Shown here piece by piece: positions 24,952 through 36,900 of a stretch of DNA of 64,000 nucleotides (positions within the stretch are counted from its first letter, which is position 1; the number at the start of each line of letters is the position of its first letter). The notes under the pieces are model-generated. The model made no database searches. It was not told the DNA's origin and was given only the letters and a program-made list of their open reading frames with translations. The stretch is from Volvox africanus (taxonomy: Eukaryota > Chlorophyta > Chlorophyceae > Chlamydomonadales > Volvocaceae), in NCBI GenBank assembly GCA_030268105.1, contig BSDZ01000112.1, forward strand, positions 1,321,501-1,385,500, given 5' to 3'. The position numbers were made by a program, and so were the translations under genes.

Positions 24952-27900
24952 TCAGTCCTCATCCATTTCCTGCCCATCCTCCTCGTCTTCGTTTTCAGGC
25001 TCATCACTCTTATCTGCCAAGCCTTCTTCCGCCTCATCCTCGTCCTCTTCTTCATCGCGGCGAGCTGAGTGCTGCCGTTTGCCACCCACAGCCTGCTTTC
25101 CTCCACCGCTTGTAGCTGGCCCGCCAACTCGGGCTCCCCCTTGCTGCCTGTTACGGCCACCAATCGGCTGTTCTGCAGCCGATGCCGTGGCTGTACCTCT
25201 TCTTGCGATAGCCCTATCATTCCCGGCCCCAGTGTTCTCATCATCAGCACGCTCGTCCTCCTCCGCCTGCAGTAAAATATTCCCATGACTTATGATAAGA
25301 ATCCAACTCCGGAGACGGGGCGGTGCAGTACAGATTGTAAGGACTAATTTGGACCCTCTTAAACCCCTGACCCACCCACCTCCAGGAACTGAAGCGCGTC
25401 TTCACGGCTGATAGTATAAACCCTTGAGATGCGATTCGTGTGTGCCACTCCAAACAGCCTGTCCGCCTCTGAGACAATTTGTGGGTGAAAGGTCGTGACT
25501 ATGAACTGCGCGGGGTTGATGGGGTCGTGTGCCTGGCGACGCAGCATGGCCGCCACTGTGGTGCGGTACTGCGGGTCCAGCGCTGCATCGATTTCGTCAA
25601 AGAGGTAGAAGGGTGCAGGATCGCAGCGCTGGATAGAGAAGATAAGCGCCAGCGCCACCAGCGTCTTCTGACCACCAGACAGTGCTCGCATGGACACCTG
25701 CAGGTAGGTAAAAAGGTGGGCAAGGAATGCATCGCGTGTGTGGAAAGAATGACGGAACGTGAAGAACAACGAAAAATTAACAGCCTCAATCAGCTGTGGC
25801 TGAGTGTGGGGAAAGACTTAACAACCTCAATCAAGCTGCGGTTGAGTGTGAGGAAATTTTATTACCGCAATTTCCGCGCCACAACAAAATAACCTTCGGC
25901 TGGATGTCCACCCAGCTCCTGCCTTATTGACAGGGAGGAAGCTGTCCTGAGCAGATGACTTAACAAGTGCAGCGTGATAGTTATGATGAGACTCACCGCC
26001 TCGCCAGCGCCTGTAAACCGCACTTTGACCTTGACACCGCTATACTTATCCGTTGTCGTATTACGTGCAGCACCTGCGTCCTCCTCATCGCCGTCGGCAG
26101 CATCACCCCGACCCAATGCCCGAATCATCACTAACTCACCCGACCCCCCTGCATGGAAATACGACAAGGCGAGATACTAATTATAGATTCCAAGTTCTTG
26201 GTACCAACTGCCGAGACACCAGATGCTGTAACTAACGCGGAAGCAGTGCAGGCAGGTGTCTAAACGGACCGCAGGGCAAAACTCCAATAGCATGGAGAGA
26301 TGTATCACCATCCAATGCGTCTTACATAATCCCTTGTTAATCCCTGGTTAGGCCACGCACAGCATATCCGTTGTTCATCCTCTCTAGCAAGCACAAACTA
26401 CCCCCGATGGCTTGTCACCTGGGACCAGGGCTGCGAAGACCTCACGGAAGTTTTTTGCAACACCCTTAAAAGTGCGTTCTATAGCTTCATCCTTCCGCAT
26501 GTCAAGGGCGGTGATCAGCTCCTTGATTTTGGCCTCAGAAGCTTGCTGGGAAAGGCAAAAGGGAAAGCCGAGAGCATGTCATGCAAATCTCTTTTATGTT
26601 GAATTATAAAATGCCGATGCCCAAAAGCTCCTTCAGGTGCACGGCATACGAATGAAATACAAAGGAGCAGCACATTGCGGTAGGGATGGCGTGCCACTTC
26701 CGCCTGACAAAACACGCGTCACACACTGACTGAATACATACTCCAAGACCTACAAATAGAGCCCCACCTTAGTATGTTACGTGTACGGACCACCCAGACA
26801 ATGTGTGAGCGTATCGGGGTCACTGCTTACGGTACCCCTCTGATGGATCGACAACGAGCCTTCCAGGTGCGAGTCATAAAAGCCAAAGGAACTCCATTTA
26901 GCCTTCACATCAAGTCAGGCCTCCACGTGCTAATATAGTTTGCCGGCCCTCTCTTCCCTTATTTTGAAACTTACCTGTTCCTTGAGCCTGTTCACCAGCT
27001 CCTCTCTTTGGTTGGAGAAGTCAATATATTGATCTAGCGCCTTCCGGTTAACCCCGGCAAAGCGCTCAAGGGGCATGGCCAAGTCCTCCAAGTCGTGCAT
27101 CAGGTCCTTCAAAGGGACGAAATTACGGAAGGCGTGGCCGCTGGATTCGTAGAAAACCCCTTAACGACCTTCCTGCCAATGCACAAAAAACTGTGAAAAA
27201 CGCTAGCACAGGACATTATGAAGATCCATGCATGCACAAGAATATATAACTGCCATGGTAGCATGCCGGGCTCCTTGAAATGTTGCGAGCAAGCAGGAAA
27301 ACACCAAGCTCCACCTGGGACAAGCCACAGCATCCGGATGCAGACCAGGGAAACTGAAGCCTGTTTTACACGTTTGCACGGAATATCTTCAGGTTGCATA
27401 GGCTATGCTCCTTCCCTTCCATCTCTTTTCCCCACCTTAACACTGCGATCCCTATACGCCTTATCGAACGCTTCCTGAGGCAAAGAGCCGAGGTCTCGAA
27501 TTTTGCGCTCCAGGTCAGCCGCGCGGCCTTGCAGTGTGGTGCGCTTATTGACCAAGGTTTCCAGCGCCTTCACACTGTCAGCGGCTGTTTCAATTGCACA
27601 GGTTGATGGATTGGGACACAGGAGGTGCAAGAACCGTAGCCGCTACATTCGCAACTTCCGAGCAGCACCATCACTAACGCAACCCAAACATCTCCAGTTA
27701 TGTACCTGTGTACAATTGCTTCGCATAGTTCTGTATGACGCCAGCAAAGAAAACTTAATAAATGACCAGCAGCAACCTCTTGCCGGCTAGTATTCCGGCC
27801 GGAAAGTATGACCACCTGTTTGACTTTTGCAGGAGTGAAACTATTCTCCGTTATCACCTCTCCTCCTTACCTGCCGCCTCCTGCTTCCCCGCAGTATCCT

Positions 27901-30900
27901 TGAGCACCTCACGCTTGTGGTTCAGTTCCTCGAGCTGCTTGCCTAGCAATTCCGCACGCTTTTCCGCATCCGCAGCTGCACGGACCGTCTCCTCCCAGGA
28001 TCGTTGCAACGTGGCCAGGTTTGCATGACGGAGGGCCAAAGATGCCCTGATGAAACCAGGACGCACGGGTGATGAGCAAGGTTGGGAGAAATCGATAGAT
28101 TAATAAGTATAGATGTGGAAGCGATATTTCCTGTGAATCGGAAACAAGGATCTAATCGAGAAACAAAGGGAAGCACTTCATTGCAAATAATGTTTTCAGA
28201 TATTTATGGAGCCACCGCTTTACACCCTAACCTGTCCCTGAAAGGTACGGTGGTCCTGCGTGTCGCGGGGTCTATTGCCCCAATGTTCTGCAATGCTACC
28301 GTCTTGACTGATGCGCCTCGCATATATTCGGGACGTAGACTTAAACAGAGGCAAGGAAGTGTGCACATAGGCCTTTGGCGATCCAAAAAATAGTCTTCAG
28401 TAGTAGCAATTGAATAATATAGATGAAAATACCCCGGCAAAAGCAGCAAGGTGATGTGAGGTGGCCAACCATCATATACCATTAACCCTTTGCATGCGGC
28501 AGCTGTCAAAATAAGCAAGGACAGCTTTCCTTGCGCCACCTTTGCTTTGGTAAAAGCAATCCACATCTTCCATAATAATATTAATACGCCAGCTATAGCT
28601 TGGCGTGTGTTAAGGGGATGGGGAAGTCAGGGGTGCACCCTCCATCCCTGTATACCTGCGCGACCAGATCCATATCCTCCATATGCGCCAACCCCACTAG
28701 TTCTTCTAGATGCTCCTCCCTCGGCTCCTACATCCCCCTTCCCATCCGCGCCCTGCTCGCTTCTCCACTGGTTAGGGCCCTTGCATGAGGGGCACCCACT
28801 CTTGCGCTTTTTCAAATACACTTCTCTAATCATGATGGCAAGCTGATGCCTTGTCAAACAGTCCTGACAAAATGCCGGCTAAAGGAACGTATAGAAAAAC
28901 GGTCCTATGCGGAAATGGAAGCTTGGTCGAGCAACAGCTTATAGTCAGGGTGAGGGATAGGATTGGCTCATCGGGGCTTGTCCGATTAACCTGATTATGA
29001 TTGGCAGCAGAAGGGTATCACCGGCTTGCTGCATCTTGCAACGGAGTGGGGGTGCCAGGCCGAAGTCTAGCATGCACTGGCAACTGGATACTCCACTGCA
29101 ACTGGATATGGACTGAACCCCATTCTTTAGGAACCCTCTTTGCTGCATGTGCCTACCGTCACAGGCCCCCCGTTGCCACGCCTGGATATTGCCTAGCCGC
29201 TTCTAGATCCTTATGACCTTAACCCCTTCAATGCATCTGGATACTGCCCCTCCTACATCTAGATATTTGATGCAGCCGCCTTCACAGCGTCTTGGATATG
29301 TCTTATAATTAGAGACATCTGGATATATTGTTTAGTGTTGTCGCTAACCTTAAGAACAGGGGCATGCATAAGATTTGGGGCATACATAACACTTCCTACC
29401 TACCTTTATGCCTAATTGTGTCAAGGTTAAGACAGGCCTGAAATGCGGCCTCAGTCGTATCTGGATATCCTTGTCGATCTCCTTAGCCACATCTGGGTGC
29501 CCAGAAGCTGAATCGAGATACTTGAGCCACATGTAGATGTCCTGCACGCTGAATTTATATATCCATACCCCCGCTTTAACCGCATCTCGATATGAAAGAA
29601 TGTTATTTATCAGATACCAGAACAGCCTCCTGTTTAAAATATATGAAATAAAGTAAAATGATATGTTAACAGCCATGTACGGAGAAAATAACGAAACCCA
29701 AAAGCAACAAACAGGATATGTTGATGGGTATTGGGGATTGGTGGTTGTAGTCTCCTGGGGAAGAATCCAGGGGTAGTATCCAGAATGGACCATGTATGGA
29801 AATCTTCTGATCGGGCATTTGCTTAGGCGGGTATTATAAAATGCAATCATGGAATCCAGCGGCTTACGACCCCTCATCTGCAGTGGTGGGACAGGTCGGT
29901 GGAGGTGGTGGGAGTTGTGAGACTCATCACCTGGCCGTCAGGGGTCGAATCCGGTCTGATCAAATACGGTGATACCAGTAGGGTGATAGTGCTCTGGGCT
30001 GTGGTAGTTGAGAGCCGCAACGGCCTCTCGGGATGCTGACAGGGTGCTTCTGCACCTTGATATTGTGCTGGTGTGTGGATTGTACATGTACGACTACGAA
30101 TGCCTCCCTCCTCTGGAGGGCACGTCTCGGGCACTTTGACTCTATCAGCTGATGATAACTATCGCCTACCCTAGCCATTGGGTATTATTACTCTTTCCCC
30201 ACCTCACGACGTGTGTCGTGGCCCACATGCATCCTAACACTCACAGGTTTTTAAGTATCAAGTCCCCATTAGCCGCTCAGCTACTTTCCTACATTCGTAG
30301 AGAACCAGGATCTCACCAAACCAGTTGTCTCAGCGAATTGATGTTTTCTGGGATCGAACCGGGGAACTCAATATCTGAATCTGACGATTCCGTCTCGATA
30401 CCATTATACGCAGAAGACCCTTTAGATGTTTATCATATATGACCCGGAATGACTGTGCATGAACATTCACGAGGAGCCCTTTGCTTAGCTGGGTATGACA
30501 GAGATACAACCCATAGACACATCGCGATGCTACAATTATCCCGCGGCAAACCCAATCAGACACACTGGTTGCCGGATGAGGGCTACGCCATCGGAAAGCT
30601 GAGGGGTCTATGTCTGTGAGCACCCTGCTTCAAATATCCCCCAGACATGGCCAAAGTGGGCCGGACAGCAACACAGCGTCGCCAACGACCGAACAACTTA
30701 AGGTCACCAACGCTAAGGGGATGGCGGGGTGGTGGCAGATAGCAAAACGAACAAAAGATGGTTTCGGCTTCCTTTGAAGCCAGGCAAAGGTCGGGGCCTG
30801 TAGTATCCTGGGGTATCTACGGGCAGTGTCAAAGGATCCTGGACCTCAGATGGTCATCCTTCCGATCGGGCCTTTGTTGGCCGACACAACAGAGATACAA

Positions 30901-33900
30901 CAGGGCCCCCAATATCTGTACTGTTCGATTGCTTAGACAGCAGTTTACAAACTGTGAGGATTTACAGTCACGCACACACACAGTGGCCAGAACTCACAAC
31001 CTTGCTGTTAAGCAGCACACGTTCACATAATACTCATAACCTACGCTAATATATCGGTTTACCTAGGATAATTGAGACTTTGAAATTTGAGTATACACAT
31101 TTGACTTAGCTGGCAGCAGCATTTAGGGTTGAACAGAGGATGTTTAAATATATTATTTCAGCTTAACAGATTTACTATATTGTGTGAGTAGGATAGGGGG
31201 GTACATCACCCGTGGCCACTAACCTGGCAGTCCCTACCTTCCCCGGTGTTTCGGGGCACCCTAATCCAGTCTCCCATGCCGACTTCTCCGAAATCAGTGG
31301 TTTTCCCAGGTTCAGCACCCACCACCAGCATCCAGCGGAATCTGCCGAATCAACTAAGGCGTCAACTCCGCTACTGGTCAGCTCGCAGGTAACTTTAATT
31401 GGGGTCGTCACCGTCCATCGACATGGGGGCACCCTGCCCTTAACTTTAGGGTCTTTAGCCCGCTCTTGGTCGGGGTAGAACCTGGAACTCCAGGGGCATA
31501 TTAGTCGTGCCATAACAGTCGTGCCTGAACACTAAGTTACTTAGTTTTATTTAGTTTTAATTTATTTACTATATTGTATGTTCTGTATCTTATCCTTGCC
31601 ATACAGCGGGAACGAAAGATGTTCGTCAAAATGAATGAATTGTTGATTTACCAAACGCACGTTTTCGTTAGGGACACACACACACACAGACATGGGCAAC
31701 CCCACAGGGCAGGGCCCCCCGAGGTGCTTTACCGCGGCCAGCTCAAATGAGGCGGATGCTTAAGAAAACGTACGGCAGGGGAGATGAATCCATGTGTTGT
31801 ATCCTTAATGCATTTCGGTAAATCATTAAGATATAATAATTATCTGTTCATTATTTTATAATATAATATATTTAATTATCAGATTAACTGTTTCATGTTT
31901 CCATCTGGCATTCGATTTGTGGATTTGGTCTCGGCTGTCGACGACCAATACTAACCGACTTCCTGAAACATCCGAACCTGTCGGTTACTCCATAACCTGT
32001 ATGGAATGGGCCATTTACCGCCTGAATGGTAAATGGTGGAACACCTGGTTCCTGGTTCACTGAATCTCCGGTTGTAGTGGTGACTTCTGAAGGTCACGCC
32101 CGGTTCGAGGCCTTATGGTCTCTCAAGTACGACCTAGTCGGCGGCTCTACTTAATCGGGCTCTGGCACAACAACCGGTATCTTTTGATACCACCCTTCGT
32201 GGGTACCATATACAACACCATGCAAGGGCCAGGTGAATGCTCCCAGGGGGTGGCATTAAATCCACTGTTCCCTCCGACAAGTGTTCCTTTAACTCACTTA
32301 TCGTTCGCTGCGTCGTCCGTTGCGAGCACCTCCTCATACTCCGCCACATTTCGCAGCAGGACCTCATTCAGGTGTGATTCTGCGGCCACCACAGCGGCAG
32401 CCGCCTGATTGCGGCTTTCAGCGGCTTGCCGCAGCTGGTCTTGAAGCTGCTGAAGCGATACGTTCAGACCCCTGTGGAAACCAGAGCATTGCAAGTGCCA
32501 TATCAGCAACATGCAAAGGCCATCGCAAGGAACAACCCCATTACAATGATGCAGTGAACTTGACAGGGAGCCGTGCTGCCACATCGAAATGAAAGAGTAG
32601 AGGAAGGCAAGATATATTATAGATAGAGATAGCACTATTCTCCAACCTTCAGCTTATCATACCACCAGCGTGTGGAGGAGGAGCCAGAGTTTATTACGGT
32701 GCATGCAGACGGGCGATATTCCCTTCTTATTCCTTCATAAGTGTCCTTATTACCAGTTACGTACCTCATCTCACTCTGCTCCGCGGCTGTGAGTTTGGAT
32801 GTGAGTTCCGAGCCCAGCTCCTTGCGCAGAGTCTGGAGATCGGCCTGCAGCATACACGTTATTATGAGTGCAATGCGGGACAAAGAAGCAGCCTTCAGCC
32901 CGGTCATTACTCGAATAAACGGATTCATGGAGCCGCATGCGCAAAAACAAGAAATAAGAGGTTACCATTACCATATCCAAGCGATGATTGATCAGAAACT
33001 CCCTATACTCCATGCACATTTAAACCGCAAACAAAGATGCACTCATAATCCCAAAAGCCCCAACGAAGAACCCGATTGTCCCAGTCCAGCATTTAGAGCC
33101 CAAGTCATGTGAATGCCTGCGCCCTGGTCGATCGCATCCCAGCTCCAACCGCTGGTCCCAACCCCCTCTGCCCCGAGGAAATTGCAACCCATACCATACC
33201 ATCGAACTAATAATCGCTTATGGCTTAGCTTATACATCACCCTCAAGCAATCAAAAGCAATCTACTCTACCAAATGAAAATCGCGATGGGTTCTAAAAGA
33301 GATTCGCGTTAACAATCTAAGGTCACAGGTACAACATTCCACCCACCCACCAATTTTGCACCCACCACGATTCGCCCAATGTCCGCTTCGTACGCTGTCA
33401 GCGTCCGCTCATGCACCTCCACCTGGCGGCGGATCTCCACCTCCTCCTCACGCCGCACCTTGAGATCCGCCTTCCGGCTGCGGGCCTCGTCACGAATTCT
33501 GCGCCTCTGCAACTCTAGGTCCTCCATCTTCCTCGCGGCTGATTCGCATGCATCTATTAGCTCCAAAGATGCGTCACTTATTTCCTTGTGCTTGCGCCGC
33601 AATTCATCTACCTAACAAAACAGTAGTCATGGTACCATCAGAAAACTGTGGGTTATGTGGATGTCAGGATGCAGATCTGCAGACTTGCTACCCAGCGTGA
33701 TCGAGTGAAGGGCTAAGGTAAGGCTGGATGAGGGCGGGCAAGACGTCAATGTCGTGGGGAGAAAGCTGTGGGAGATTTTAATAACTTGTTAATCCATTCG
33801 TCGAAAATAGTCAATAGCCTACAAGAATAGACACGATATTCTCGAAAGGTCCCGCAAATCGTTCGACAGGGTACGGGCCTCTGCTGCTGAACTCGCTCGC

Positions 33901-36900
33901 TCGTCATTCGTTCGGGCCTTCGGCCATCATTCAGTCTTCACCCGCTCATCCAGCATCAAAGAGTTATACGCCGTCTCGCACTCTTGGCAGGATATCTCTG
34001 GTGAACTGCCCCGTGAGACCACTCATACAGGGGTTCCATTTGGGATGGACATGTAGCCGTCGTATTGTGTGCGTGTGACGAGTGAATTCAAGCTGACATG
34101 TCAAAGGGTAACCATTATTGTAACGGCATCCTGCATACCTCTTGCCTCGCCCCCATCAACACTTTATAAATGGTTAGCCGTGCGCGATTCTGAGGCATGT
34201 AACCGCCGCTGATATTGCCCCGCCGCCCGATTTTCTCGCCATCCAGCGTCACACACTCGAACTGGTCTGAGGAACGGCACACCTGTAGCGCGGGGATTGC
34301 AAGATCGTTCAGAAACCAAAGCGTGACAGAATTATGTTAGTTTAAGATAAGACTGCCACAGGCAAGTTCGCAATGCCGCCAGCATTTCTCGCTCACTATC
34401 CCTCGTGATATATATTCAAAAAGCCGTATCGCCCCACCTCAGTCGCAACGTCCTTGTCCTTGCACAACAAAGCCTGACCAAAAAGGTCCTTCAAAGCTGG
34501 ACGGAAGCGTGGATCGCTTTGAACCTTGCGCAGCAATGGCACCACGTCTGTGCCAAACCTGTGCGATTATTATTGAGGTAACGACACCAGGCGGCACGAA
34601 TTTTGGGACGTGCCAGAGGATAAACATCAGCCTGGTGAGTAATTAAAGAATCAGGGCGTCAAAATGACGTATGCATAGCATCATACACATCACGGCTAAC
34701 CCAAAGGGGCCTCTCCACCTCGCCCTGATCCCCGTCCCATGAGTCGTCAAACCCCCTCGGATGGAACATAGATCGCTTCTTACTCGCTGGGGTGCTCAAT
34801 CTCCGGCATTCCGCCAACCCGGTTGAGCGGCACGAATGTGGCCCTGCCCAGGTTTCGGTCATGCAGCTGACGTATCAGTCGTGCCGCCACCTCGTCATTT
34901 TCCACAAGCACGTCGAATAAATGGTTACCTGTTACCGGGGTTGGGTGCGGTGGGAGGGAACAACGCTGCATGAGCGAAATGGCAGAGTGCGGCCCATCTG
35001 GACAGAGGCCATGCACAGATCGTGATGAAACGCCAGCATAAGCAATGCGTGCGGCGATACGTACGAGACACACACATACATAAGGGACATGGAAACTGAC
35101 CCAAGGCTGCTGGCAGTCTCCTGCATCTCGCTTCAGACTTGCGTTGCAACTGCTCCGCCTGCTCTACCAGCCCCATATAACACACTTTCTGCTACCTGCG
35201 ATTGTGTCGATTGCAATGTGAAACGTCTCTTGTGTTCGAATGTGCTCAATAATGGCGCCGTATACGCCCTGCATGTCGACGCCGAACTCCCGCCGGAGCG
35301 TGTCCAGGCCCTGTATACCCTTGCGCACGTCCACCGGCATGCACTTGTCGTATGACTGGGGAGGTTGCGAAGTCAAAAATTCAGACATGCAGAGGTAGGA
35401 CCACCTTGTTAGCGGCAAAGTAGAACCTACCTCAGCACCCTTTTGGTACGGAGTACCAAAATCCACAGCAGGTATATGCAACGCAAACCTTTGGACAAAG
35501 CCTGAATTGTCTCATCCACTCATCCTAGCAAACCCTGAATCGTCACCTGCTGCACCGACTTGAGGTTTTCCATCACGGCGCGGACAGCTTTTTCAGCGAA
35601 GTCCTCCTCGCGCTGCTTGGCCTTAAGATCGTCATGCAGCTTAGCGCGCGCCGCAAACGCCTCCGCGTACTGTTTGTCTGCCTCCACTGTCCGTGCCTCT
35701 AGGACTTGCACCTCCGCTACACGACATGCAGGCAGGACGGTTGAAGAATGTGGGTTGGAACGCGATCAAATCCTTCTTGTGGTCAGTTATTAATACCTTG
35801 CTCCATTTGTGTCGAAGCACGTGAGCTTCTGCCCAGCTCCTTGCCCCAAGGGCGTTGTGAGTTAATCTGTTAGTACACGGTGCTGGTCATTTCCTATGTG
35901 TAACGCCTGGGTGTTCCATTTCTTTCCTCAGTTTGTGTCTGCCAGGTACTTGCTTGTCCTCAGTAACACCCCTCTCACCCTCCAGGTCTCCAATAGCATG
36001 GCTTAGCTCCATGAGTAGCTCACTGTGCTGCTGGTTTTCGGCTTGCTGGCGGTCATGTCCCTGGCGCTTGGATGCCAGCACAGATTCCTTAGCAGAAATC
36101 TGGGGGACATCGCGACAAGAAGCGGCCTCAACGGCTAAGCGCGGGTCAGCGAGCTTTGTAAACTGTAACATCAACACGTTGCATTTAGCCCTTAAACGCA
36201 CGTCGCCTGAGGAGAGAGGCGGTTTGCACGAGCCTAAAGCCATTCGCGGTTTAAACATCCTGCAAGGACTCCAGAGTTAGCCTGCAAAGCTCGAGGAAAC
36301 GTCTCACAAAAAAGACCGTTTCTTGCTGCCCATTATAGACAACAAACATTCGAGTTACTATGAAATAAGTTTTCGCACAGTAACTTCAGAGTGCAGTCTT
36401 TCCGATAGGACAAGTTGACGCAACTCTTTCTAAATTCGCCTTGACCCCTGATTTACAGCCGATGCATGCCCGACTGCGAACCCTCGCTGGCCAGGAACCC
36501 AATGCGCACCTCCTTCCTTAGTGCAGCATCGCGCTCCTCCCGTGAGTGGTATTGAGTGCCTGCACCCTGCTTGCGGTAAAGTGCCGCCAGGCGGGACTCC
36601 GCCTCCGTTATGCGGGCTATAAGTCCAGAGTGGGTCGACTCGGCGTTGGCAGCCGCCTCCCGCAGCTGCACTTCCACACGCAAGGCGAAGAAGCAGACCG
36701 TGCAGGCAAGCACCAAGAGCATCTTACAGGGATGCAATGAGGGCTTACCCCATATGCACTCACTTCAACATAAAGATTGAAGCACGCCCCGGATTCAAGC
36801 CGTGGCTCAGAAGTGGGCGACTAGGCTCAGCTGGAGCCATCGGGGACTATGAAACCGAAAGCTGCAAACTCCAGCCACTGACCGAGCCGTCTCAAGCTGT

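Larger units (their letters stand above)
28047..32297. other. Large SMC3 intron (about 4.25 kb) filled with repeats
   Basis: Most other SMC3 introns are well under 1 kb. This one separates two coiled-coil exons, and the codon AAG is restored across it (AA plus G). It contains the CTGGATAT-rich stretch (29090-29540), a minus-strand open frame of about 175 codons (29350-29877) with no match I know, an A/T-rich part (31030-31900), and an inserted LTR-like repeat (31798-32230). No other gene was recognised. Confidence 0.75.

Noticed and set aside
24944..25288. Plus-strand Ser-rich open frame of 114 codons.
   Set aside because: It is the complement of the acidic SMC3 tail exon; Glu/Asp codons read as Ser/Leu/Pro on the other strand.
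29350..29877. 175-codon minus-strand frame in the SMC3 intron as a transposon protein.
   Set aside because: No catalytic motif or family resemblance; it runs across the CTGGATAT-rich repeat sequence.
30335..30435. Possible minus-strand tRNA: a GGTTCGAT box-B-like string is present.
   Set aside because: The T-stem does not pair beyond two base pairs, no matching acceptor stem exists and the A box is poor.
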